A stretch of DNA of 64,000 nt from Balaenoptera acutorostrata (GCF_949987535.1 NC_080081.1:68593603-68657602); one strand, 5' to 3'; shown: positions 23,011 through 33,858, counted from the stretch's first letter. Notes: generated by a model from the sequence alone, not told the origin. A program made the numbers and translations.

Positions 23011-24665
23011 AACTCTGTCCTTCCCAGATCCTTTTTGGGAGCAGAGAACTTTCTCCTAGTTAATCAGTCCCCCCAGTCATTAGCTACATTTTGATGCCAC
23101 TACTTACCCTCTTTTCTTCCTTCATCAGAAACTAGAACTTTTCAAACTAATATGACTTTTTTCTTAAGAGAGTTGCCCAGTTTCTGAACTCTGTTCCTGT
23201 ATTTGGTGAATCCCCCCCAACCCCATATGTGTTTTAGACAGAATCAGGGGTTATGTCCCACTTGGAAGCTGGAAATGCCAGATACCTACTTTCCCAGCCC
23301 CCCTTGCAACTAGGCCTGGTCAGGTGACCTAGGCACCAATCAGCCCCATCCTCCTAGCCTTTGACTTGGGAGCCATTATGGCAAAGGAGAAAGAACTCTG
23401 GGAATCTTCTGGTAACAGTGGTAATAGGTGTCCCAAAGTCCAGGGCCAGCGGCAGCAGGGTGCAAACTGCCCCATCCAACGCCTGGCAGCTGCAGAGCAG
23501 TGTTCCCTCTTAGCCTGTTCCTCAGGGTGACCCATGGTGACTCATGACTGCAGAGCCTCAAGCCTGGTTCTCTCAATGATTCTGTGAGCACACAGTGTCC
23601 ATTTGATAAATTCCTTTCCTTTCCAGAGTCAGTCTCTGTGTTATCACCAAGAACCCTCTTATCCTTTCATAGGGGATGTCACAAACTATTCTCAGGGGAA
23701 AAGTCGCCTCTTTTGGAATGAGAGTTGTATCCCTTAGCCCTTTGATACAGACCCAGAGATCAGATTTGATTTGAAACTTCTTATTTACATTTGCTTAATT
23801 TCCATTCTTCCTTCCAGTTCTATGAATAGATAATCTGGCCAATTAACTTTTGGTTTTTATCCTCCACCCACAGCAGAACTCAGGTGAAGCCACCCCCGGC
23901 AGCCTCTGCCTCTGTGCTCTCCACTGAGCTGCCGCTGGTATTTATCACAAGGTGGCTGCATCATCAAAGCAGCAGCCCTGTTGGGTGGACTTCACACTCT
24001 GTCTGGACTGCGCCAACTGTAGTAATAGACCTCTCTTGTCTAAAACCACGGGTGAGATTTACTAAAACTCTTCACTCACCTTAACCACGTCTGACCACGT
24101 CATGAGGTTCTGTTAGTGAATGCCCCTCCAGAGTACAGTACAGCCGGTGGCAGCCATAATTGTGACGTGGAGGACGCAGAGAGGAACTATTGTCACATGG
24201 CATATCTCAAAGCCCTCCTCCTTCCATGCATTGATGATGGTTGGATCATAAAAGGCATAGAATAAAGCTTTATAATGTACAGTTCTCCTGCGGAAGCAGC
24301 CTTTCAAGGAACAGGAGTGATTTTTGTGCTCACATCCCACTGAAGCACCTTAATTCCAGTGCCAGAATGAATTGCCAATTTGCAACTCAAATATCTAACA
24401 CATACTCAACCACTCAACACATATGATATTGACCCCAGTTATGAAAGCTAAAAGTGAAACATTCTATGACTAATTCCTCAAAGTCCTAGCATTTCTTTTG
24501 CAGATTTCTTTAGGAAGTTTAGTAAAAGCTGGGGGGAAAAATCTACTCTGGTGACAGAAGTCCTCTGTCACTCTGCAATTCCTTCACATGGAATTTTGGC
24601 TAGCATTTGCAATCCCCATAACTTTAGGAAATACAATTTTTTTCTCAGAGATTTTGGTTTCTGGG
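23011..24665. other. Unassigned sequence, 1.65 kb
   Basis: No gene recognised. Wording at 23270-23345 ('tgcaactaggcctggtcagg') resembles old mammal-wide repeats with 'gcagctaggtgtggccatgt' wording, but I cannot name the family. Confidence 0.4.
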
Positions 24666-25005
24666 TGTTATGACTAAATGATTTTATCTCCCCCCCCAAA
24701 TTCATATGTTGAAGCCCTAACTCCAAATGAGATGGTATTTAGAGAAAGGGTCTTTGAGGGTAATTAGGGTTAGATTAGGTCATGAGGGTAGGGCCCTCAT
24801 GATGGGATTCATGGCCTCATTCTCTTCATCATGTGAGGACACAGCAAGAAGGCTGCCATTTGCAAGCCAGGAAGAGCATCCTCAACAGAACTTGACTGTG
24901 CTGGCACCCTGATCTTGGACTTTCAGACTCCAGAACTAGGGGATAGTAAGTTTCTGTGGTATTGGTCTATGGTATTGGTTATGGTGGCCTGAGCAGACTA
25001 ATACA
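24666..25005 (+). mobile_element. MLT1A-type MaLR solo LTR, plus strand
   Basis: Forward MLT1A wording throughout: 'ccaaattcatatgttgaagc', 'agggccctcatgatgggatt', 'catgtgaggacacagcaaga', 'tttgcaagccaggaagagca', ending 'gcagactaataca'. Some spacing differs from consensus, including an extra 'tggtattggt' duplication near 24958-24980. Confidence 0.92.
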
Positions 25006-25094
25006 CTGGATGATGACCTGATAGACAAATGGCCTTGGGGTCCAAAAGCTGGTCTCATGGAGAGAAATGATATGTTGTTGCTTACAGGAGGAAG

Positions 25095-25235
25095 GTAGAC
25101 TCTGTGCTCCTTGAGGGTGAAGATTGTGTTCTTTTATTACTTGAATCCTGAGCAGTTGGACCAATGGTTGGCCCATAGGAGACATTCACCAAATATTTGT
25201 GAATTAATAAATAAGTGAATGGATGGTTGGATGGA
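25095..25235 (+). repeat. L2 3' end, plus strand
   Basis: 'tgctccttgagggtgaagat', 'ggcccataggagacattcac' and 'caaatatttgtgaattaata' follow the L2 3' terminal block. Confidence 0.75.
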
Positions 25236-25771
25236 ACAGAACAAATCTGGGAATAAGGGAAGGAATGGAGGAAACAAGACTGACTCTGCAGGAATGTAAT
25301 TAACAAGGTGAGATTAAACGTGCCTCTTATGGACTTTGGTGATAGTTTTAGAAACCAAGACCAAGACTTTTCATGTCAAGGACTTTTCACATTTTGATAA
25401 ATTAGAAAGATTACTAGGTCAGGAGACAAAATAGCTAAGATTCTTAGATCTGCCTCTATCTTTCCCGTGTCCTGAGCCATTCATTTCATCTCCCAGCACT
25501 TCTGTTTCTACATTCATAAAACAACTGAGATCAATTAGCTAATGTCTTAGATTTCTTCCAACATTAATGTCCCAAGATTGTATTAACTATTGCAATTTAA
25601 AATGCAAACTTACAGAAAGTACATTATTAGAAATTAATATCATCATTTGAATTTTTTCACTTACATACATATAACTTTATTTTAATCATTTTTGCTGTAG
25701 ACTTGACTTTTTAAAAAATTCAGTTTGCTTTTGAAATATAACCATTAGTGCTATTCATTTGGAAAAGAAAG
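25236..25771. other. Unassigned AT-rich sequence
   Basis: No gene or repeat recognised. Confidence 0.5.
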
Positions 25772-25773
25772 TA

Positions 25774-25853
25774 TTGGGTTGGCCAAAAAGTTTGTTTGGG
25801 TTTTTCTGTAAGAGCTAACAGAAAAACCCGAACGAACTTTTTGGCCAGCCTAA
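25774..25853. mobile_element. Mariner MITE, 80-bp near-perfect hairpin
   Basis: A left arm of 36 bp starting 'ttgggttggccaaaaagttt' and a right arm of 36 bp ending 'ctttttggccagcctaa' are near-perfect inverted repeats around an 8-bp loop 'aagagcta' (25810-25817). The element is flanked by TA on both sides (25772-25773 and 25854-25855), as expected for Tc1/mariner insertion. The ends match the mariner known in cattle and other cetartiodactyls. All transposase sequence is gone, so only the two termini remain, joined. Transcribed RNA would fold into one long stem, a shape from which microRNA-like products can arise. Confidence 0.93.
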
Positions 25854-25855
25854 TA

Positions 25856-25959
25856 GAACTAATGATGCCTACCATAGGGAAGGGAAAATCTTTTCAATAA
25901 ATTATGGTAGAACAACTGGATATCCTTATGGGAAAGAAATGAACTTTGAACCTTCCTTC
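25856..25959. other. Unassigned sequence
   Basis: Nothing recognised. Confidence 0.5.
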
Positions 25960-26160
25960 ATGTGGTAGTTACAAATATGTCCACAAATTCTTTGATACTC
26001 CTCCATTAAAAAGGTGTAAATTAATTCCTCTCCCCTTGAAAATGGGCTGGATTTAGAGACTCACTTCTGATTCCAGTAGAATTAAGCAGAAGTGATGGTG
26101 TGTAGCTTTGGACACTACGTTATAAAAGACACCTTGGTTTCCTCCTCCTTCATTCGCCTT
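25960..26160 (+). repeat. Possible MaLR/MLT1-like or L1M-type repeat fragment
   Basis: 'caaatatgtccacaaattct', 'ttgatactcctccattaaaa', 'tcctctccccttgaaaatgg' and 'gcagaagtgatggtgtgtag' are familiar mammalian repeat wording. The family assignment is uncertain between an MLT1-type LTR and an L1M 3'UTR. Confidence 0.5.
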
Positions 26161-26925
26161 TCATTTACCTCAGTAAGTTTGATTTCAAATTAATAATAAT
26201 ACCCACCTCTTTGCATTTCAGTTGTGATGATCTAATGCTATAGACTTGTAATAATGCAAGAGCCTGGAATAGCCCCGTCACATGGAGAGACCCAAATGAC
26301 CTTGCAATCCATCATTCAGGAATAGAGAAGGCACAAGTTAGTAATTCCTTTTCCCAAATGTTTAGCTGTATGTGGATTAATTACCCATACATTGCAAGCG
26401 GTGAAGTATTTGATAAATAATAATTTCATTATACTTCTTTCACATCCAGTAATGTTATGCATGGCATGTTTATAGCCTGGCTGAGTCGACCACTGTAAGT
26501 GAACATCCTGGGCTTTGGGTTTTAGAAGCTGTCCCACTTTCCTCATCTTGGAGCTTGTGTACATCAAGCCCCTCCACGGTTTAGGTTATCTCCTAGAAAT
26601 GAAACATATTGGAGGCTCTGTTGCTTTTGCTTGTCTCTTGCTCAGAAAACTTAATCTGAACCATTTTACGGTCCTAGTGTTTCTTTCACACTATTTCAAT
26701 TATTCTCTTTCCAACTCTTCTAAAGGCAAGAGTATTTCTGCTCTATCTGAAGCAGCCATTCACAACCTTTTCATCACCTAAGACCCATTTCATGATTTTT
26801 TTCCCCTTGTAACCCCCATGTTTTAAAAGAATTGAAATAATAAACTGTACCTCTTAACAAGAGCTGCCTTCCCCGTTTGGGGTAAATTTTAAAAGACATG
26901 TAGGATTGGACCTCAGTGAATCACA
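26161..26925. other. Unassigned sequence
   Basis: No gene recognised. The frame at 26515-26781 (88 codons) has no identifiable domain. Confidence 0.45.
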
Positions 26926-27165
26926 CTTGTTAGAGGGTTCTGAAGTCAGACCAGCTGTACTGTAATATTGACTCCACTATCTACTACCAACGTGATTAGA
27001 AAAATTATAGATCTTCCCACCCTCTGTTTTTTTTCTTCTAGAAAGTGGGGTTGATAGCAGTGCAGTAGTGCCTATTTTGTAGAGTTGTTATGAAGATTAG
27101 TTGAGATAATTTATGAAAATCCCTCCACATGGGACCTGGCACAGAGAGAACAATAAAAGGTGGGG
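26926..27165 (+). repeat. MIR SINE, plus strand
   Basis: 'gagggttctgaagtcagacc' matches the MIR 5' core and 'tagagttgttatgaagatta' the 3' core, ending with 'gggacctggcacagagagaa'. Diverged but collinear. Confidence 0.75.
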
Positions 27166-27254
27166 CTGTAAGCTATTGAAGCTTCTGATCAGAATGGGAC
27201 ATATAAGTTTAATGTTTAGAACAGTGGTCATCAAAATATTCACAACTCCCACTG

Positions 27255-27465
27255 ATTTAGTAATTACTATGTACTGGACACTCTGCAAATAGAATTCTAC
27301 TTAATCTCACAACAGTCCAGACTTGTAGGTATTATTCCCTTTTTCCCAGTGGGGAAACCTGGAATCAGAGAGGCTAATAACTTGAATAAGGTCACACAGT
27401 GGGAAAATGACAGAGCTGCAAGTTGAACACAAATCTTTCTGGCTTTAAAAGGTATCCATCCTTTC
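27255..27465 (-). repeat. MIR SINE, minus strand
   Basis: Reverse MIR wording: 'attactatgtactggacact', 'cttaatctcacaacagtcca', 'ataaggtcacacagtgggaa', 'gacagagctgcaagttgaac'. It lies close to, and opposite, the MIR at 26926-27165. Confidence 0.82.
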
Positions 27466-27690
27466 TACACTCTATAATGAAATAAAGTTTTATTTTCTAT
27501 CGCCAAATAGAATTCTAGTCCACAGCCAAGAAAGACATTGTTTAGTTAGACTGTATTATCTTATTTCACACAAACAGGCTGATTCCATTGAATCACTGGC
27601 TCCCTGGTGCCTCGCTAGTGTCCTGAGACACTGAAAGCAAACAGATTCAAGATTTTGAAATCTTGAAAATAATACCAGTACCACTCCCCT
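27466..27690. other. Unassigned sequence
   Basis: Nothing recognised. Confidence 0.5.
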
Positions 27691-27724
<34 letters not shown>

Positions 27725-27752
27725 GCACGCACACACACACACACACACATAC
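27691..27752. repeat. (CA)n microsatellite with GC interruptions
   Basis: A CA run of about 60 bp, interrupted once by 'aaac' and by 'gcacgc' near 27726-27731. The interruptions usually stabilise repeat length. Confidence 0.97.
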
Positions 27753-28363
27753 AGCTACCTTCATCATGGGCCCCTAGGGGAACTACTGATCTATATGGAT
27801 CCAAATCAATGTCCACACATACAAATTCTCTCCCTAGCAGCAAAGTCAGGAAATGCAAACTCAAACATTCTGCACCGTTGGCTTCTCAAGGTGTAATTAG
27901 AGTCTTCGGGCGGTAGGGATAAGCATAATTGTAACAATCATTTGCCAGCAAAACTTACCTCTGGAGGACAGGTCACCTACAACAGATGTGACCCTTGTCC
28001 CTGAAGGGAGCCATCAGGAAACACTGATCAAGGAGATAGCAAGTCTTTGCTCAGCACCTGGCCACAGAGCCACACATAAATGCAACCCTGGGACGTTATT
28101 CTTTCCTGCCTGAAGGAGCTGAAGATCTCATAGAGCACTCACAAGCAAGAAAAGAGAAGATAATTCCATGCCGCCATGTGTGGTGGGGACAGAACACACA
28201 GTAGAGAAGAAACGCCAAGATGGTACATGCTAGAGTTATCTGAACAAATGGACTGTGCTCTCTCCACCTCTCACCCCTCAGTCTCTGACTTTGAGACAGC
28301 CTCCTCCATCTCTTGAAAATTCGTGACGCCTTCAGATTGGCTCTTGCTCCCATTCTTAAAAAG
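27753..28363. other. Unassigned sequence
   Basis: No gene recognised. Confidence 0.5.
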
Positions 28364-28378
28364 CATGTCTTAGTCTCT

Positions 28379-28399
28379 CTTTTTTTTTTTTAATAAATT

Positions 28400-28438
<39 letters not shown>

Positions 28439-28720
28439 TGGCTGCATTGGGTCTTCATTGCTGCGCACAGGCTTTCTCTAGTTGTGGCGAGCGGGGGCTA
28501 CTCTTCGTTGGGGTGCCAGCTTCTCATTACGGTGGCTTCTCTTGTTGAGGATCATGGGCTCTAGGCGTGCAGGCTTCAGTATTTGCAGCACTTGGGCTCA
28601 GTTGTGGCTCACGGGCTTAGTTGCTCCGCAGCATGTGGGATCTTCCTGGACCAGGGCTCGAACCTACGTCCCCTGCATTGGCAGGCAGATTCTTAACCAC
28701 TGTGCCACCAGGGAAGTCCC
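28379..28720 (-). mobile_element. CHR-type SINE, minus strand, with TSD
   Basis: Begins with a T run (28379-28391) and a long (TTTA)n tail, contains the reversed tRNA head, and ends 'ccaccagggaagtccc'. The flanks catgtcttagtctct (28364-28378) and catgtcctagtctct (28720-28734) form a 15-bp TSD with one mismatch. Confidence 0.96.
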
Positions 28721-28759
28721 ATGTCCTAGTCTCTTTGTCCCTCTTCTAAAAGCCTTCCA

Positions 28760-29102
28760 GGGCTTCCCTGGTGGCGCAGTGGTTGGGAATCTGCCTGCCA
28801 ATGCAGGGGACACGGGTTCGAGCCCTGGTCTGGGAAGATCCCACGTGCCGCGGAGCAACTGGGCCCGTGAGCCACAACTACTGGGCCTGCGCGTCTGGAG
28901 CCTGTGCTCCGCAACAAGAGAGGCTGTGATGGTGAGAGGCCCGCGCACCGCGATGAAGAGTGGCCCCTGCTTGCTGCAACTAGGGAGAGCCCTCGCACAG
29001 AAACGAAGACCCAACACAGCCAAAAATAAATAAATAAATAAACAAATAAACCAAAAAAAACCGGTGTGCTCCTATTAAAAATAATAATTAAAAAAAAAAA
29101 AA
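28760..29102 (+). mobile_element. CHR-type SINE, plus strand, with TSD
   Basis: Starts 'gggcttccctggtggcgcag', with B box ggttcgagccc at 28815-28825, a body near-identical in layout to the 16367 copy, and an A-rich tail from 29020. A perfect 12-bp TSD, aaaagccttcca, lies at 28748-28759 and 29103-29114. It stands about 40 bp from the opposite-strand SINE at 28379-28720. Confidence 0.97.
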
Positions 29103-29114
29103 AAAAGCCTTCCA

Positions 29115-29585
29115 ATCTCCCTTCTTACTCACTCACATTTCTCAAAAGTCTTCACTGATCCATTCTCCAAACATGCACTGTTTGCTTTCAGTGTCTCAGG
29201 ACACTTGTGAGGCACCAGGGAGCCAGTGAAGAATAACTCAGTCTACTGGAATGAGGGGAAAGAGACAGGAGGAAATGCCAGTCCCATGAGATAAGAGCTA
29301 GATAGAGATATACAGAGTATGCTCTGGAAGCACAAAAGAGGAGTCCTCTTAAGCCAAGTCCCCCCACACCAAGTCCTAAAGGACTGGTAGGAAGTGGTCG
29401 GGGTGAGGAATTGGGGAGCCCCTGGGTGAGGTAAAGGCACTTCAGACAGAGGCAACAATGTGCTTCTTGCAAAGTAGAGTCCAATGCAACTTTGACGTCA
29501 TATCATTATTATCCCAATAAATAGGCATGCATCCATGATTCACATTTTACATTTTATAATCAAGTGCTTTTTGTGAAGGGGCAGG
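29115..29585. other. Unassigned sequence
   Basis: No gene recognised. Minus-strand frames at 29188-29484 and 29243-29458 overlap in different frames, typical of chance frames. Confidence 0.45.
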
Positions 29586-29725
29586 TATTCATTCATTTAT
29601 TCAAAAAACATTTATGGACCATGTAGCATATGGTGGGTAATGTGCTAGGTACTAAAAGCTAAAGGAGATATTTTTATCATGATTGGTGAAAACAATCATG
29701 CCCCAGTCCGTAAATGAAAAATCTT
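29586..29725 (-). repeat. L2 LINE 3' end, minus strand
   Basis: 'ttcattcatttattcaaaaa', followed by 'acatttatggaccatgtagc' and 'gtgctaggtactaaaagcta', is the reversed L2 terminus. Confidence 0.75.
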
Positions 29726-31919
29726 TAAATGATTTTAAACAGGCAAAGGAAATTTGAAAAGTGAAATAAAATAGGAGGACTAGAGGTAAGAAGAATTATT
29801 ATTGGGAAGAAAGTGGGAGAATTTTCTGGATGTAAAGACTGGTGGGAAAACAGATATTGAAATAAGATAAAAAGAAGGAGACAGGAACAGAAGCGATTCA
29901 AAGCTTTGTTTTCCTGGGATGAAAGAGGCAGAAGAGTCAAGGATAATGTTGAGATAGCTCTTTGTGTCATCACGATGAGATGCAGAGGAGTAGCATGTGT
30001 TTTTTAAGGATAACATAGAAACAAATGTAAGAAAGTCCCAAGTTGCCTCAATTCAATTGAGAAGGCAAAGACTTCCATCAGCACTTTGTGGCTATGTTAT
30101 TCCATACTTTGAATTAAAATCTAAAGCACGTTGAAGGCAAAAATTTGGGGAACAGCCCAGCACCTAAGCAGCTGTAACACTTCCTAAGTTTTTTGTAACA
30201 TAAAATGGCATGCCTGAGGCTCTGAGTTAAATGTCATATACGGGATAAACCTGGATTCACATTCTTTAGCCACCAAGCCATGTCTTTTTTTCAAATAGAT
30301 TGTGCTTTTATCCCTCTTGACTCATTGGACCACGTACTCATCTCTTCCACAATATGGGAACTATTCTCAGAGAACCGTAGGTTGAAAATCTGGCCCCAAA
30401 GAATAGCTCATCGTGTTCCTTGGGGGGAGCGTAATGAACAGCATGGATTCACTTGCAGAGTTTCCGAGGGAAGAATTAAGAGATTGAAGAGCTAAGCCTG
30501 GATATGCCATGTTTCCTCTTCCTCTCTGTTTATATCAAAGGGTGTTTATTAAACACACCAAGGGCTGGTTAGTCAGGACAAGGCAAACTGATCCCGTGAA
30601 GTCCCTTCTGGACTTCTAGCCTATGTGTATGACCCTAGCCTCCTCGGGGAATAAAACAGATGAATGAAGAGGAATTTGTGCAGCCATATGAAGACACCGG
30701 CTGAGTGGTGCTAACATCTAAAGTCAGCAGCAGCTTAAATCGTCTCTCGTTAATGTCCGCGGAGAGGTCCCTGCTTCATCACCTTCTCGGCGATTAATGG
30801 GCATCATTATGTAGAGCAGCAAGAGCCACAAGGGAAAGGGTCAGGACCTATTTTATCCTGCTGGCTAACATACACTGCCTTGGGGCGAGTGCCAAGCTCT
30901 GTAAACAGAGGTCAGCTTTCTGAGCTATTTCAAACCCCACACCTCCAGTTATAACATCTGCGGGGATGTTCTCACTTAATCGGAGGTGGCCTGAGCCTAC
31001 AGACTGCAACCTGGCTTTAGTCCTTCCCTTCAAAACATATATGCAAGATATTAAGAAATGATGCATTTCAAGGGAGAGGAAAAGGTTTAAGGGAGAAAAC
31101 AGTGTCACATATGCTCACATTTAACAGGGGAGTTTAAACAGGTTACCATATTGGAATGTTGCAGAAGATAGCATACAAGAACTAGAAACAAATCCTTCTT
31201 CTATACTTGACTTTGGCCAGGCTTGCCCCGAGAGAACTGTGCACACCAGGGCTTGAGGCAACCAAATGAGAGACCAAGTCCCAGCTCCAAGCGGCTCCCT
31301 GGGCTGCCAGACCTCAGCACATCCCCTGCGCTGCCCGGCCCCTCTGTCTGTACCCTCTCAGCCTGCTCCATTACATCCTGAGAAGCTGGTAATGGGCCCA
31401 TCCAAGGGATTCATTTAAACCATTAAATGCTAACGCATCTTAGACTTGGCTCCTTGCACTTGGCTCCTAGACTCAGCTCTGGTCCTGCCCCAGCTCTCAG
31501 CTTGTCCCTGCATCTTTACACCCCAGCAGCTCCACCCCTCGCCTTCTGCTTCCCCCAGCCTCATATAGACAAGTTACCCAGCTGGCTGTCTCCATCTTGC
31601 TTATGAAAAGAAAGGAAGGGAAGAAGAGACAAAGCAAGGATAAGAAAGAGGAAACAGAGATGGAGAGGAGAGGGCAGAATCATGCAGAACTACAACACTC
31701 TTCAGAGGACTCTGCACCTTCTCAAGAGGAACAGAATGGAATTGAAGACAGAGGAGAAGAACTTAAATAGTTGTTTGACTTATTCTTCTGCACATCAAAC
31801 ACCTTAATATAGAATAGAGAGGAGTAAAAATGATCCTGAGAAAAGTGAGGGGAAAAAGAATTTTAAATTAATTTTTAAAAAAGACTTTGAGAGAGAGAAT
31901 GGACTTGCATTTACACTTT
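29726..31919. other. Unassigned sequence, 2.2 kb, possible conserved element
   Basis: No gene or named repeat. The part 30690-30860 ('ctctcgttaatgtccgcgga', 'ctcggcgattaatgggcatc') keeps several CpGs and TAAT cores in an otherwise CpG-poor region, so it is a candidate conserved non-coding element; inference only. 31600-31680 is purine-rich. Confidence 0.4.
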
Positions 31920-32030
31920 GAACATTTAATTTTAATTTTTAATTCTCAAAATACCCTTGAGGTATAGGTTATTGTAAACCAATTTTACAGGAAAGGAAAC
32001 TGAGTCTTACTCAGGAGACTTCCAGTTTTC
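31920..32030 (-). repeat. MIR SINE fragment, minus strand
   Basis: 'caaaatacccttgaggtata', then 'aaccaattttacaggaaagg' and 'aaactgagtcttactcagg', follow the central part of reversed MIR. Confidence 0.65.
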
Positions 32031-32034
32031 TATC

Positions 32035-32515
32035 CTATTGAAAGAAATACTGGTGCATGTGAAGAAAGATGTATGCACAAGGATGCTTATGGCAACATTG
32101 TTATATCAACAAATCCAAAATCAGTGTTTGTATATAGAGAAGTGATCAATTAAATTATGGCATATTCTGGGAATGCCATTTAGCTATGTGTGTATATTTT
32201 TATTCTTTTTCATATTCTTTTCCGTTATAGATTATTACAAGATATTGAATATAGTTCCCTGCACTATACAGTAGAACCTTGTTGTTTATTTTATATTAGC
32301 TATATATTTTCAATACAGCAGGTTTATTTTGTAATGACTTAGAAAACTCTTCAAGTCAAAGTAAGTAAGAAAATTGCTAAACAACATGTTTAGTATAATT
32401 CCACTTATATAAATAAAATTTTCTTTATATATTTTTATCTGTACCTATATATATTCAAATGCTTATAAAAAACTATGAAAGGACTCACCCTAAAATTTCA
32501 ATATAAAATCTAAAA
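32035..32515 (+). mobile_element. L1M 3' fragment (plus) interrupted by another L1 fragment
   Basis: The left part ('atgcacaaggatgcttatgg', 'aattaaattatggcatattc') and the right part ('taagtaagaaaattgctaaa', 'tataattccacttatataaa') read as an old L1M 3' end. Between them, about 32188-32340, is a piece of artiodactyl L1 3'UTR in reverse ('gaatatagttccctgcacta'). Confidence 0.65.
32188..32340 (-). mobile_element. Short L1 3' fragment, minus strand, inside L1M
   Basis: 'tttttcatattcttttccgt', 'gaatatagttccctgcacta' and 'cagtagaaccttgttgttta' match the same L1 3' region as 58945-59232. No clear TSD. Confidence 0.7.
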
Positions 32516-32661
32516 TGAAGTGTCCTTTAACCGACACCTCCCACATCACCTGAAGTTCCCCTCTTTTCCCAGAGGAAACCGTCGCCTCTACGTATTTCTA
32601 TGTTTGAAATTTTTTAATGAGAATATATTCATAATTCCTTGTGTAATTATTAAAACAACAT

Positions 32662-32712
32662 TTGTTTTTTGTTTTTTGTTTTTTTTTTTTTGCTTATTTC
32701 TTTTTTTTTTTT
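32662..32712. repeat. T-rich run (poly(A) on the minus strand)
   Basis: Two T runs separated by 'gcttatttc'. They sit exactly where the tail of the processed-pseudogene candidate on the minus strand would be. Confidence 0.8.
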
Positions 32713-33375
32713 TCCACACACACACACTGTATTTTATTTTTACAAGAGATAGATAGACTGACACCAAGCATTGTACATGGATGACCACAACAAAAGCAAC
32801 AATGATTGCAATTACCAAACATGAAACACACTTATACTATGTCATAATATTGACATTCAGTCCAGTAATCCTCCACTGTAACAGCTCCTTTACTTTGCAG
32901 TGAAAATTGATTTGTATATTCTTTTCCTCTGAGTCCTTGTGGGATTTTTTTTTTTAATTCAGACAGAAAGTCACAAAAATTATACTCATCCTCATCAGTT
33001 CACTCAGTCCCATGTAATTAATTTCTTTTTTTTCATCTTGATCTTTTGTTAGCACTTTTATGAGTTCATCAGTTTTTCATTAGACTTCTGAAAATGCTTA
33101 TTCATTCAGTTCAGCAGTACAGTCAGTTACCAGAAACCTGTACTTGTCAGAGTCTTTTCCATGAATTTCTTGAAGATGAAACTCTTTTATAGGAACATAT
33201 TTGCAAAATCATCAGAGTACACCCAGAACTGTCTGTAAATGACAAAAGACTTAAAAATGACCATGGTTAAAGATTTGATGAAAGTTCATAATAATGCAGT
33301 TGACAAGAAAATTAGTTATTTCTGAGATATACATTTTAAAGTAATAACTAGGATTATTACTTATAACATTATACC
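32713..33375 (-). pseudogene. Candidate processed pseudogene, parent unknown
   Basis: On the minus strand this segment has short open blocks in shifting frames. One of about 47 codons (near 32850-32997) contains 'DEDEYNFCDFLSELKKK'; another (about 33108-33215) contains 'IHGKDSDKYRFLVTDC'. They are followed by an untranslated-looking stretch, an AATAAA-type signal (32737-32742 on the plus strand as TTTATT), a TG run and then a poly(A) tail (the T run at 32662-32712). This is the expected order for a reverse-transcribed, decayed mRNA. I do not recognise the parent protein and found no clear TSD. It could also be an uncatalogued repeat. Confidence 0.5.
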
Positions 33376-33380
33376 AGAAC

Positions 33381-33858
33381 ATATAAGATTTTTAGACGTT
33401 TCCTGTAATGTCTGAAACATTTATATTAACATATTTCCATACATATTTCCATACAAATACAAATATAAGATTTTTAGAAATTTCATGTAATGTCTGAAAC
33501 ATTTATATTAACATATTTCCATACATATTTCCATACAAATACAAATATAAGATTTTTAGAAATTTCATGTAATGTCTGAAACATTTATATTAACATATTT
33601 CCATACATATTTCCATACAAATACAAATATAAGATTTTTAGAAATTTCATGTAATGTCTGAAACATTTATATTAACATATTTCCATACATATTTCCATAC
33701 AAATACAAATATAAGATTTTTAGAAATTTCATGTAATGTCTGAAACATTTATATTAACATATTTCCATACATATTTCCATACAAATACAAATATAAGATT
33801 TTTAGAAATTTCATGTAATGTCTGAAACATTTATATTAACATATTTCCATACAAATAA
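33381..33858. repeat. 82-bp minisatellite, about 5.8 copies
   Basis: The unit beginning 'atataagatttttagaaatt' recurs at 33381, 33463, 33545, 33627, 33709 and 33791, a constant period of 82 bp. Units 2-5 look identical by eye. Unit 1 differs at a few positions ('agacgtttcctg' in place of 'agaaatttcatg') and unit 6 is cut short before 'aataaccc'. Within each unit the word 'catatttccatac' occurs twice. The homogeneity points to recent expansion. It ends about 40 bp before the 3' end of L1 copy 2. Confidence 0.98.

Noticed and set aside
27556..27864. 102-codon frame with a run of Cys-Val
   Set aside because: The Cys-Val run is the translated (CA)n microsatellite.
28765..28835. tRNA-Glu gene
   Set aside because: The tRNA-like region with B box is the head of the CHR SINE and does not fold into a full cloverleaf; the same sequence recurs in every CHR copy.
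28482..29033. 183-codon plus-strand frame
   Set aside because: It runs through two opposite CHR SINEs and the spacer; the residues are translated SINE sequence.
33381..33858. CRISPR-like regular spacing
   Set aside because: The 82-bp units are continuous tandem copies with no unique spacers, in a mammalian genome; it is a minisatellite.
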